From Vibrio inusitatus (GTDB taxonomy: Bacteria; Pseudomonadota; Gammaproteobacteria; Enterobacterales; Vibrionaceae), in the NCBI GenBank assembly GCA_024346935.1, contig AP024878.1:2046001-2110000 (forward strand): 64,000 bases of DNA, read 5' to 3'. Made by a program: the position numbers and the translations under genes. Each line of letters begins with the position of its first letter. Position 1 is the first letter of the stretch. Of the stretch, positions 18,101 through 25,160 are shown piece by piece. The notes under the pieces are model-generated. The model was given only the letters and a program-made list of their open reading frames with translations, did not search any database and was not told the DNA's origin.

Positions 18101-18264
18101 CAACCGCCAGAGCACAAAAGCAAAGCTATTTGACGGCTAAAATACTAAAAGTTAAAGGGATAATAGAAAAAGAAGGGGCTGTCATACACATAATTGCAGG
18201 TCAATTAATCGATATTAGTGATGAGCTGTCTGGCTTATCTAGCCATTCTCGAGATTTTCATTAA
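15175..18264 (+). CDS. dnaE2: Error-prone DNA polymerase DnaE2 (ImuC)
   Basis: 1029-residue C-family polymerase that carries out SOS mutagenesis together with ImuA and ImuB. The N-terminal PHP domain starts ELFCQSNFSFLTGASHPEEL; the catalytic motif PPDIDVDFE places the aspartates at about 375 and 377, with a further LLKVDVLAL near 525. Palm and fingers blocks QGRGSAANS, GEYGFPESHSASFA are intact. A C-terminal OB domain (VTVAGVVTGRQSPGTAGG, then FFTLEDDTG) ends the protein. Length and order match DnaE2 rather than the replicative DnaE. Transcribed from the LexA-controlled imuA promoter. No strong ribosome binding site is visible before the ATG. Confidence 0.95.
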   Translation: MNINALKYSELFCQSNFSFLTGASHPEELIMQADFLGYSALAITDECSLAGVVRAHTAIKQNKLSIKLIVGSMFWFNQECQIVLLCPNHKAYSELARIITNARRRSEKGQYSLSEWDLLSIKHCLIIWIPQMREYDDEWAQWLSKHHSARLWLGIQRHLSNHDQQYLKHCQQLAHRYSLPITACGGVLMHNATRLSLQHTLTAIKLGSTIDNISEHLLTNAERALRNKAKLHKLFKNEWLHETHSIANRCEFDLACLGYQYPAEIVPASLTPIQHLRQLVNKGKRLRFPNGLTKDIEQLIEKELTLVDELNYAHFFLTIHDVVMFAKQKGILYQGRGSAANSVVCYCLEITSVDPRQISVLFERFISKERNEPPDIDVDFEHQRREEVIQYIYQKYGRERAALAATVISYRLKSAIREVGKALGIDETQLDFFIKNINRRDRGLNWQAQIFELGLKPESLKGKQFIQLVDEIIGFPRHLSQHVGGFVISSGPLYELVPVENAAMQERTIIQWDKDDLEHLGLLKVDVLALGMLSAIRRCFQLIEKHHHRQLNIADITRLQDDPNVYGMLQKADTVGVFQIESRAQMSMLPRLKPRCYYDLVIQIAIVRPGPIQGDMVHPYLKRRNGEEAVSYPSKEVEEVLSRTLGVPIFQEQVIKLAMVAAGFSGGEADKLRRAMAAWKKNGDLFRFRDKLISGMQQRGYEVSFAEKIFEQICGFGEYGFPESHSASFAVLAYCSAWLKYYYPAEFYTALLNSLPMGFYSASQLLQDAKRHGVTIHPVCINHSNEGHTIVKNQNQSEVQLGLKLIKGLSETSRRQLLAARPTSGFTHLQQIKNIGMNRQQLHAITSANALYNLAGDRYSTRWQLMDSADDLPLFSQIEESKPTDYSFHTNDYEALIEDYSATGLSLTQHPITLLEKANKLGRFTRQNQLAHQPQQSMVTVAGVVTGRQSPGTAGGVTFFTLEDDTGNINVVVWQATARAQKQSYLTAKILKVKGIIEKEGAVIHIIAGQLIDISDELSGLSSHSRDFH

Positions 18265-18285
18265 CCCAATAACAGTGAACACAAA

Positions 18286-18315
18286 CAAAAAAACCGCTTC
18301 AAAAGGGAAGCGGTT
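18286..18315 (-). terminator. Terminator of the first small secreted protein gene
   Basis: AACCGCTTC (18292-18300) pairs with GAAGCGGTT (18307-18315). On the minus strand the stem is followed by a T-run. It lies between the convergent dnaE2 and the 18343 gene and may also stop dnaE2 transcription in part. Confidence 0.8.
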
Positions 18316-18342
18316 CATTTAATTGAGATAATTAAGAAGAGA

Positions 18343-18633
18343 TTAAGCGCGTTTGTTATGTATTGTGTCACGATCGTAACCTTCACTATCTACTAAACTT
18401 TTCAATTCTTCGTCCATTTTGTTGTCTTGATAAGCATCGATCATATCCTTGTCTTTCATACTGTGAGAACGGAACTTGGGCCCTCTCGTCTCGTTACTAG
18501 TACCACCACGATTTTCCGCGATTAGAATTGAGTTATTCGTATCCACAAAGCCAAAAGAAAAATTTTGTTGTGCTAGAGCAACAGGTGAAAAAGCAATAAT
18601 ACAGGTTGTGATTAAACTGATTTTAAGATTCAT
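18343..18633 (-). CDS. Small secreted protein, tandem paralogue A
   Basis: 96 residues with a Sec signal peptide (MNLKISLITT, hydrophobic core, cleavage after ALA near residue 21). The mature protein is short and charged, with a conserved centre ILIAENRGGTSNETRGPKF and a C-terminus ending HNKRA. It shares about half its residues with the protein at 19099, including signal peptide, centre and tail. A GAGGG ribosome binding site precedes the ATG. A Fur-like box lies about 80 bp upstream and a terminator directly downstream, so it is probably a single-gene iron-responsive unit (inference). I do not recognise the family. Confidence 0.65.
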   Translation of the reverse strand: MNLKISLITTCIIAFSPVALAQQNFSFGFVDTNNSILIAENRGGTSNETRGPKFRSHSMKDKDMIDAYQDNKMDEELKSLVDSEGYDRDTIHNKRA

Positions 18634-18710
18634 GATGAACGCCCTCGGTTACACATAATTAAGATAGTGAGCGACCCTTAATTTGATACCACTCTAACGA
18701 TAAATAAAAG

Positions 18711-18729
18711 ACTAATAATTATCATTCTC
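18711..18729. promoter_or_regulatory. Candidate Fur box upstream of paralogue A
   Basis: ACTAATAATTATCATTCTC matches the 19-bp Fur consensus (GATAATGATAATCATTATC) at 14 positions. It lies 78 bp before the ATG of the 18343-18633 gene, matching the position of a better box before its paralogue. Confidence 0.5.
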
Positions 18730-18870
18730 TTTTTTATCTTTATTTACTCAACAGGGACTAAACAGTAATTACGCGACTCTCTCAAAAAGGATCAGTAACG
18801 ATTACTGGATACTTCACTTACGAACAACAAAATCATTAAGTGAAGCTAATCCAATAGACCTTAGCTTTTT
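18730..18870 (+). ncRNA. Possible small RNA between the two paralogues
   Basis: The plus strand carries three successive inverted repeats and no gene: CAGTAA-cga-TTACTG (18793-18807), CTTCACTTA / TAAGTGAAG (18812-18820, 18837-18845) and AAGCTAA / TTAGCTT (18843-18849, 18861-18867) followed by a T-run. The last is a terminator-like hairpin with no plus-strand gene before it. The adjacent Fur-like box could serve a divergent transcript. The 5' end is only a guess. No similarity to Vibrio RyhB was recognised. Confidence 0.3.
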
Positions 18871-19047
18871 GAAAAATCTTTCAACTTACCCATAAAGATT
18901 TAAGAGATGATTGTTTTAACTCCCACCCTGACGGTGAATACACAATCACACGAATACCACCAAATAGGACTCGAGTAAGCGCTAGAAAGGTAATTAAAGG
19001 CTCTTCTGCTAAGGTCTATTGAAGTTAAAGGCATCCAAATACAAAAA

Positions 19048-19071
19048 AACCGCCTCGTTAACGAAGCGGTT
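19048..19071 (-). terminator. Terminator of paralogue B
   Basis: AACCGCCTCG (19048-19057) and CGAAGCGGTT (19062-19071) pair with one mismatch around a TTAA loop; on the minus strand a T-run follows. Outer stem identical to that of the paralogue A terminator, suggesting the whole unit was duplicated. Confidence 0.8.
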
Positions 19072-19098
19072 CAAGTGATTGTTTCATTAAACATGCTC

Positions 19099-19392
19099 TT
19101 AGACACGCTTGTTATGAACTCGCTCACGATTGTAGTTGTTACTGTCATCCACCATTTCCTTCATGTCTTGCTCCATTTCCTTATTCTCGTAGGCATCTGT
19201 CATGCCCTTATCTTCGAGCGTAGTAGACTGAAATTTTGGACCTCTTATTTCGTTGCTGGTACCGCCCCGATTCTCTGCAATCAAAACCGTATTGCTTTCA
19301 CTAATAAAACCGTTAAACACCTCTTGTTGCGCAAGTACTGCGGGTGAAAACGCCACTACACATATTGCAATAAAGCCAGTTTTTAGGTTCAT
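19099..19392 (-). CDS. Small secreted protein, tandem paralogue B
   Basis: 97 residues, signal peptide MNLKTGFIAICVVAF with cleavage after VLA near residue 21. The mature part repeats the layout of the 18343 protein: VLIAENRGGTSNEIRGPKF, an acidic helix-like stretch (EQDMKEMVDD), and the tail HNKRV. A strong AAGGAGG ribosome binding site precedes the ATG. A Fur-like box with 15 of 19 matches lies 76 bp upstream. The sequences before both genes are also alike (GAATTAAGGGGCGCTCA here), so the duplication includes the promoter. Function unknown; a role under iron limitation is inferred only from the box. Confidence 0.67.
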   Translation of the reverse strand: MNLKTGFIAICVVAFSPAVLAQQEVFNGFISESNTVLIAENRGGTSNEIRGPKFQSTTLEDKGMTDAYENKEMEQDMKEMVDDSNNYNRERVHNKRV

Positions 19393-19468
19393 TTGAACGC
19401 CCTCCTTAAACTCAGTTAAAGCTATGAGCGCCCCTTAATTCTAGTACCACTTTAATAATAAATACATT

Positions 19469-19487
19469 GATAGTCATAATCATTACT
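19469..19487. promoter_or_regulatory. Candidate Fur box upstream of paralogue B
   Basis: GATAGTCATAATCATTACT matches the 19-bp Fur consensus at 15 positions, including the central ATAATCATTA. It lies about 76 bp upstream of the ATG at 19392. Confidence 0.6.
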
Positions 19488-19572
19488 ATTAAAACTAAAG
19501 AACTCACCACGAAACAAAGAAAAAACAACGATCTATAACCATTGCTGTTCTCTCACTCTAATCACCACGCAA

Positions 19573-19597
19573 TAAAAAGCCTCGCAATTGCGAGGCT
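19573..19597 (-). terminator. fadR terminator
   Basis: AGCCTCGC-aatt-GCGAGGCT (19578-19597) is a perfect stem-loop; on the minus strand it is followed by TTTTT. Ends the fadR transcript 24 bp after the stop codon. Confidence 0.88.
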
Positions 19598-19621
19598 CCG
19601 AAATATATTTGAGTCTAAAAA

Positions 19622-20461
19622 CTAGCTGTCATCTTCAGTAAAGTTTGTCGGCAAACTCACTTTCATTTCATTCCAATGCAGGCCACTTTCGATGCCGTAT
19701 TGGCGAACAACGCCAGGTAAACGATCTCGTCTTCCCTCTTCGCATATTGATAGCAAGTCTTTGTAGAAATTTAGTGCTAACTCACGCGAAACTGAGTTTG
19801 AGAAATAGAAAGCACCAACACGATCGTAGAGCTTCTTCAAACCGTTAAAAATTAAACCGTAGATCTGGTTTCCTGAATGAAACGCCAGATGCTGGAACAA
19901 CATGTAGTCATAGTAGTTGAATGTCTTCGCGATCAAAATCTCGTCGCGTTTTTGCTCGTCTTTCTCATTGTCTTCTTTTACGTTCTGCGCAATCTTATCG
20001 GCATACGGAAAAGTGTCCATGAAGCTTGCATGCGAATCAGCCTTCATCAAAGCCTCACAAGACTCGATAACACGCTTAATCGTTTCTTCAGATTGTTCTT
20101 TATTTACCTTAAACGCATAGCGCATAAAGATAGGACTGATATTCGTTCTCGCTGCTAATAGGTCTTCAACGATACTTGTTGCATTGTCTGCATCCAGAGT
20201 CATTAATGTATCAAGGATGTGCAAACCCGAGGTTTCCATAAACTGATTTACCTTAGTCGGTTTGCCGTGTTGAATGGTCAGCCATCCATCACGAGCAAGC
20301 CGTTGTAACACTTCTCTTAGCGTTGTTCTTGTTACACCAATGAGTTCAGATAGCTCACGCTCAGCGGGTAGAATAGAACCGGGAGCAAAACGCCCGTTCC
20401 AAATGCTTTCAATAATGTACTTCTCTGCGAAGCCTGCTGGGCTTTTTGCCTTAATAACCAT
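19622..20461 (-). CDS. fadR: Fatty acid metabolism regulator FadR
   Basis: 279-residue GntR-family regulator that represses fatty-acid degradation and activates unsaturated fatty-acid synthesis; acyl-CoA releases it from DNA. The N-terminal winged helix (residues 1-75) holds [23 protein letters not shown], nearly identical to known FadRs. The length is about 40 residues above E. coli FadR (239): the extra block, around [11 protein letters not shown] to [11 protein letters not shown] (roughly 140-180), is the insertion known from Vibrio FadR, which adds a second ligand pocket. The C-terminal acyl-CoA domain follows ([14 protein letters not shown]). Divergent from nhaB, as in E. coli. Confidence 0.97.
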   Translation of the reverse strand: MVIKAKSPAGFAEKYIIESIWNGRFAPGSILPAERELSELIGVTRTTLREVLQRLARDGWLTIQHGKPTKVNQFMETSGLHILDTLMTLDADNATSIVEDLLAARTNISPIFMRYAFKVNKEQSEETIKRVIESCEALMKADSHASFMDTFPYADKIAQNVKEDNEKDEQKRDEILIAKTFNYYDYMLFQHLAFHSGNQIYGLIFNGLKKLYDRVGAFYFSNSVSRELALNFYKDLLSICEEGRRDRLPGVVRQYGIESGLHWNEMKVSLPTNFTEDDS

Positions 20462-21093
20462 AGATTGGATATTCCAACTCGAATTTCATTAAAATATTAC
20501 TCATCATACCACCTAATTCTGAATTACAAAAATCAGTGGGAAATAACTTGTGAACTTTGAAGAAAATCCATTACATTAAACTAAATATCATTCTATAAAA
20601 ACAAAAAAACACTAAAAAACCATCTTCAGATAAATGGCTAATGAAAATCATATGAGCCGAAATATGATACTAAGTATGTCGTCGTTTGAAAATTAATTTC
20701 CTATACTAAACAAAAATTTAAAACCATAATAAACAGCAACTTAATGACATAAAGTATTTCTCATACAAATAAAGACACTTGATATACCCAAACGACCACC
20801 AATAACAAAATAAAGTTATATAAACGGGTGTTTTCAGTTGTATTTATTGCAAACAAGATCTAAATCACACTATAAATTTGACTAATATCGTGATACGAGT
20901 GAAGATGCGCCGATAAACGAGTGTTACGAGATGTTACCAGTAAAAATGGCGCCCTCGACTAGCAAATATACGAACTATATCTCACCGCAATATCTTATAT
21001 CCTAAGCTTATCCAATCGCTAAATCAGGTTGTTGCATGGATAGGTCGTATAAAACCGACTCAACCAGATTTAAATACTATAGAGAGAAGTGTT
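20462..21093. other. Divergent intergenic region fadR / nhaB
   Basis: 632 bp, AT-rich, no convincing gene. It holds the promoters of fadR (leftward) and nhaB (rightward). I looked for a FadR-type operator (TGGN4ACCA-like) and found no good match. A GAGAGAAG ribosome binding site precedes the nhaB ATG. Confidence 0.45.
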
Positions 21094-22683
21094 ATGCCTT
21101 TAAGCCTAGGAAACGCCTTCATCAAGAATTTTCTTGGCAAGGCCCCAGACTGGTACAAGCTGGCTATCGTTGCCTTTTTAATCATTAACCCATTTGTTTT
21201 TTTCTTCATAGACCCCTTCACTGCGGGTTGGTTATTGGTCATTGAGTTCATCTTTACACTCGCTATGGCACTAAAGTGCTATCCGTTACAGCCTGGTGGC
21301 CTTTTAGCCATTGAAGCTATCGCTATTGGTATGACTAGCCCCGAAATGGTTAAGCATGAATTAGTAGCCAACATAGAAGTATTGCTACTGCTGATCTTCA
21401 TGGTCGCCGGTATCTACTTCATGAAACAGCTTCTACTTTATATTTTCACTAAGATACTGCTCGGTATTCGCTCAAAAACGATGCTGTCTCTCGCCTTTTG
21501 TGCTGCGTCTGCGTTTTTGTCTGCATTTCTCGATGCTCTAACAGTTATCGCAGTTGTTATCAGTGTTGCTGTTGGCTTCTACTCCATTTACCACAAAGTG
21601 GTTTCTGGTCAAGGACATGCAAGTAACCATGACCATACTCAGGATGGACATTTAACAGAGCTCACTCGTGATGACCTTGATGAATACCGTGCATTTTTAC
21701 GTTCATTGCTAATGCATGCTGGTGTTGGCACTGCACTTGGTGGTGTGATGACCATGGTTGGTGAACCTCAAAACCTTATTATTGCCGACCAAGCAGGTTG
21801 GTTATTTGGTGAGTTCATCATGCGCATGCTGCCTGTTACCTTACCGGTACTAGCGATGGGGCTACTCACTACTATTGTCGTCGAAAAGCTAAAGATTTTT
21901 GGCTATGGCTCTGAGCTACCTGTACATGTTCGACAAATATTAGAAGACTACAACCAAGAAGAAAAAAAACGTCGTACTAAACAAGATGTCGCAAAACTTT
22001 GGATACAAGGTGCAATTGCAGTTTGGCTTATTGTTGGCCTAGCATTACACGTTGCCGCTGTTGGTCTCGTTGGATTATCAGTCATCATCTTAGCGACTGC
22101 GTTTACGGGCGTTATCGAAGAACATTCTATGGGGAAAGCGTTTGAGGAAGCACTGCCTTTCACCGCACTACTGGCTGTTTTCTTTGCCATTGTTGCTGTC
22201 ATCATTGAACAAGACCTATTTGCTCCAATCATTGATGGTGTTCTCGCTGTTGAAGATCAAGGTACTCAGCTTGTGTTGTTCTATATCGCAAACGGCATAC
22301 TCTCTATGATTTCAGATAATGTATTCGTAGGTACGGTTTACATCAACGAAGTAAAAGAAGCGCTACTGCAAGGTGTGATTAGCCGAGACCAGTTTGACCT
22401 TCTGGCTGTAGCGATAAACACAGGTACTAACTTACCTTCTGTAGCGACACCAAATGGACAAGCAGCGTTCTTATTCTTACTAACATCGACGCTTGCACCA
22501 CTGATTCGTCTTTCTTATGGTCGTATGGTCATCATGGCATTCCCTTACACCATTGTACTGGCACTTGTAGGGATGTTTGGCATTATGTTCTTGTTAGAGC
22601 CTATGACAGCAATGTTCTATGATTTTGGTTGGATATCGCCATCAAGTGCTGTCGAAGCAGCTAGCTCTATTGGGCATCATTAG
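21094..22683 (+). CDS. nhaB: Na+/H+ antiporter NhaB
   Basis: 529-residue inner-membrane antiporter that expels Na+ in exchange for H+, central to salt and pH homeostasis in marine bacteria. The N-terminus [21 protein letters not shown] matches NhaB, and about twelve hydrophobic segments follow. Conserved charged blocks include [27 protein letters not shown] and [21 protein letters not shown], which hold residues needed for transport. Length fits V. alginolyticus NhaB. A terminator separates it from dsbB, so the two are probably not co-transcribed in full. Confidence 0.97.
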   Translation: MPLSLGNAFIKNFLGKAPDWYKLAIVAFLIINPFVFFFIDPFTAGWLLVIEFIFTLAMALKCYPLQPGGLLAIEAIAIGMTSPEMVKHELVANIEVLLLLIFMVAGIYFMKQLLLYIFTKILLGIRSKTMLSLAFCAASAFLSAFLDALTVIAVVISVAVGFYSIYHKVVSGQGHASNHDHTQDGHLTELTRDDLDEYRAFLRSLLMHAGVGTALGGVMTMVGEPQNLIIADQAGWLFGEFIMRMLPVTLPVLAMGLLTTIVVEKLKIFGYGSELPVHVRQILEDYNQEEKKRRTKQDVAKLWIQGAIAVWLIVGLALHVAAVGLVGLSVIILATAFTGVIEEHSMGKAFEEALPFTALLAVFFAIVAVIIEQDLFAPIIDGVLAVEDQGTQLVLFYIANGILSMISDNVFVGTVYINEVKEALLQGVISRDQFDLLAVAINTGTNLPSVATPNGQAAFLFLLTSTLAPLIRLSYGRMVIMAFPYTIVLALVGMFGIMFLLEPMTAMFYDFGWISPSSAVEAASSIGHH

Positions 22684-22755
22684 GAAACTTATATCATTAT
22701 TTGTAGTCTATTGATTTGCCTGCTTTAAAGGGGTAAAACTAACAGACTGTTATCG

Positions 22756-22789
22756 GCCGGCGTGATCGACAGTTATCGCCGGCTTTTTT
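22756..22789 (+). terminator. nhaB terminator
   Basis: GCCGGCG (22756-22762) pairs with CGCCGGC (22777-22783), followed by TTTTTT. It stands between nhaB and dsbB. Confidence 0.88.
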
Positions 22790-22824
22790 GCGTATGGAAG
22801 ATGCGCATATAAGGAAATAAATTA

Positions 22825-23349
22825 ATGTTCGAGAACCTCTACCATTTCTCTCGCTCACGCCTATCGTGGCTACTTCTGCTACTTGCAATGATCGCCTTTG
22901 AGCTTTGTGCTCTTTACTTTCAACACGTAATGTTACTCGCTCCCTGCGTAATGTGCATTTATGAACGAGTAGCCATGCTTGGCATTGCCGTTGCTGCTGC
23001 TATTGGCTTGTGCAAACCACAAAACGCCATCGTTCGTGGTTTAGGTTTAGTTGGCTGGATTGCGTTCAGCTATAAAGGACTAATGCTGGCTCTTGAACAT
23101 GTTGACTACCAATTTCATCCATCACCGTTTAGAACCTGCGATATCTTTGTTAACTTTCCCAATTGGGCACCGCTAGATAAGTGGGTTCCTTGGATGTTCG
23201 AGCCTTCCGGTGATTGTAGTAAAATCGTATGGCAGTTCTTTGACCTATCTATGCCTCAATGGCTGGTGATTATTTTTGGCGCGAGCTTAAGTGTTGCTGT
23301 GCTATTTAGTTTACTCCAACTTGTTGGAGTAAAGTCGAACAGACCCTAG
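22825..23349 (+). CDS. dsbB: Disulfide bond formation protein DsbB
   Basis: 174-residue inner-membrane protein with four transmembrane helices that reoxidises DsbA and passes electrons to quinones. Both redox pairs are present: Cys41-x-x-Cys44 (PCVMCIYER) in the first periplasmic loop and Cys105 / Cys131 in the second, almost the same numbering as E. coli. The usual N-terminal RGAW-like region is replaced by SRSRLSWLL. A ribosome binding site AAGGAAAT precedes the ATG. It follows nhaB behind a terminator, a common order in Vibrio. Confidence 0.96.
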   Translation: MFENLYHFSRSRLSWLLLLLAMIAFELCALYFQHVMLLAPCVMCIYERVAMLGIAVAAAIGLCKPQNAIVRGLGLVGWIAFSYKGLMLALEHVDYQFHPSPFRTCDIFVNFPNWAPLDKWVPWMFEPSGDCSKIVWQFFDLSMPQWLVIIFGASLSVAVLFSLLQLVGVKSNRP

Positions 23350-23354
23350 ATACT

Positions 23355-23385
23355 AAAACCTAGAGCCTAGGTTCTCGGCTCTAGG
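23355..23385 (-). terminator. Terminator at the end of the YecA-like gene
   Basis: CCTAGAGCC (23359-23367) pairs with GGCTCTAGG (23377-23385). On the minus strand it is followed by TTTTA. The stop codon of the 23381-23983 gene lies inside the stem. Confidence 0.6.
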
Positions 23386-23983
23386 AACCACAACACTTTT
23401 TAAATTTCTTACCACTACCGCACGGGCATAGGTCATTACGACCCACATCCTTAAAGGGGTTAAGTGTTTGACTCTTATTTCCCACCATATGCTCATCGGC
23501 AGCCTGTGCTACCTCATTAATCATCAAATCAAGCTGTGGCTGAAGATCCGCAATTTGAGGTAACTCTTCAAAGCCTGCCTCTTTCATTTGCTGATGGGTT
23601 TGCTCTTCATCAGCCAATAAAGATAGTGTGGTTAGCAAGGCTGATAACATTCTTACCGTGCCATCAGCTACCTCTGTGGATTGCCACTCTGTTTCAACAA
23701 TAGGCCATATAGCTAAAAAACCTTCAGCCAAATCAGCAAGGTGTTCAGGGTCATTATTGGTTAGTTCAAGCACAGAGTATTGATTGGCTTTAAGTTTGCC
23801 GTATTGGGCATTAATTTGCTCGATGATGCTAGGCTTCACTGCTTCAAACTCTTCACCACACAACTCTGAAGCCCACATTTCTGGCTCTAGCGGTTTCACT
23901 GTCAAGTTAGCAGCTAAAATAGCGCCTTCCCAAAAGTAAGCACTCTGCGCAACACTCTCAGGCAAGCTAATCAAATCACTCAT
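23381..23983 (-). CDS. YecA/UPF0149 family protein with SEC-C zinc motif
   Basis: 200 residues. The first ~150 form an alpha-helical UPF0149 domain ([20 protein letters not shown], then [12 protein letters not shown]). The C-terminus is a textbook SEC-C motif, [17 protein letters not shown], which binds zinc as in SecA. E. coli YecA has the same two parts and has been linked to SecA and ribosomes; the role of this one is not shown by the sequence. Convergent with dsbB and divergent from dusC. Confidence 0.88.
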   Translation of the reverse strand: MSDLISLPESVAQSAYFWEGAILAANLTVKPLEPEMWASELCGEEFEAVKPSIIEQINAQYGKLKANQYSVLELTNNDPEHLADLAEGFLAIWPIVETEWQSTEVADGTVRMLSALLTTLSLLADEEQTHQQMKEAGFEELPQIADLQPQLDLMINEVAQAADEHMVGNKSQTLNPFKDVGRNDLCPCGSGKKFKKCCGS

Positions 23984-24126
23984 GATATTTACTCTCTAAA
24001 AATTTTCTCTAGTATGAGTGAAAATAGCCTAGGCTGCTACAGTGCCAAGAGCGAGATCACTTTGTCGGTGACATTTTGCTCAAAACCCACTAAAATCCGC
24101 CCTCCTGCAAACAAAGGTAGAATAAA

Positions 24127-25083
24127 ATGCGTCTCGTACTTGGCCCAATGGAGGGCATTCTCGATCACTTAATGCGAGAAATCCTCACTGACATCAACGA
24201 CTTTGACCTGTGCGTCACCGAGTTTGTGCGCGTCAGCGACCAACTATTACCAGACCGTTCATTCTATAAGCTTTGTCCTGAACTCCTGCAAGACTCCAAG
24301 ACAAAGTCGGGTACACCTATACACTTACAACTTCTTGGTCAACATCCACAGTGGATGGCAGAAAATGCCCATAAAGCCTTTAATCTTGGAGCGGCTGGAA
24401 TCGACCTAAACTTTGGTTGCCCTGCTCGTCTAGTTAACAAGAGTAAAGGTGGTGCGGTTCTATTAAAAGAGCCTGAACTTATGTATCAGATCATCAACGC
24501 GTGTCGTGAGGCCGTGCCAAGCGAGATCCCTGTTACCGCCAAGATTCGTCTTGGCTGGGAAGATCCAGAGGATTGCTTTGAAATCGTCGATGCAGTGGAA
24601 AGCGCAGGAGCAAGTGAATTAACCGTACACGCAAGAACCAAAGAAGGTGGTTATCGCGCCGATCAGATCCGCTGGGATTACCTTAACAAGATCCGTCAAC
24701 ACACCAAGATGCCACTGATTGCCAATGGTGAAATTTGGAATTACCAAGATGGACAACGCTGCATTGAAACAACAGGTATTGACTCTCTAATGGTATGCCG
24801 TGGCGCATTTAATGTGCCAAATCTTGGCAATGTAGTTAAACACAACCAAGCCATTATGCCATGGGATGAAGTGGTATCCCTTCTATTAAGATACTCAGAA
24901 TATGAGATGAAAGGTGATAAAGGCTTATATTACCCTAATCGTGTCAAACAATGGTTTTCGTATCTTCGCCAGCAATATCCCGAAGCAAAAGAGTTGTTCC
25001 ATAGCATCCGCACCTATAACAAGGCTGAACCGATAGTGGAATACATTCAACGCTACCAGCAAGATTTATTGACTAGTGCTTGA
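24127..25083 (+). CDS. dusC: tRNA-dihydrouridine(16) synthase DusC
   Basis: 318-residue FMN enzyme that reduces uridine 16 in the D-loop of tRNA. The N-terminus LVLGPMEGILDHLMREILT and FDLCVTEFVRVSDQLLP are nearly those of E. coli DusC and distinguish it from DusA and DusB. The catalytic Cys is in LNFGCPARLVNKSKGG (about residue 98), the Lys/Arg of the FMN site in TAKIRLGW, and the tRNA-binding HARTKEGGY follows. Single gene, with a bidirectional terminator behind it. Confidence 0.95.
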   Translation: MRLVLGPMEGILDHLMREILTDINDFDLCVTEFVRVSDQLLPDRSFYKLCPELLQDSKTKSGTPIHLQLLGQHPQWMAENAHKAFNLGAAGIDLNFGCPARLVNKSKGGAVLLKEPELMYQIINACREAVPSEIPVTAKIRLGWEDPEDCFEIVDAVESAGASELTVHARTKEGGYRADQIRWDYLNKIRQHTKMPLIANGEIWNYQDGQRCIETTGIDSLMVCRGAFNVPNLGNVVKHNQAIMPWDEVVSLLLRYSEYEMKGDKGLYYPNRVKQWFSYLRQQYPEAKELFHSIRTYNKAEPIVEYIQRYQQDLLTSA

Positions 25084-25104
25084 ATTGAAATTTAAGACTC
25101 ATTC

Positions 25105-25141
25105 AACGACCATTAATATTATGAATATTAATGGTCGTTTT
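25105..25141. terminator. Bidirectional terminator dusC / malZ
   Basis: A perfect 16-bp stem (25105-25120 with 25124-25139) around ATG, with TTTT on the plus side. It separates the convergent dusC and malZ genes. Confidence 0.85.
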
Positions 25142-25160
25142 CATTACAGTGTTCTAGACG

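Noticed and set aside
18730..18870. RyhB homologue
   Set aside because: No recognisable RyhB core; only the position next to a Fur-like box is suggestive.
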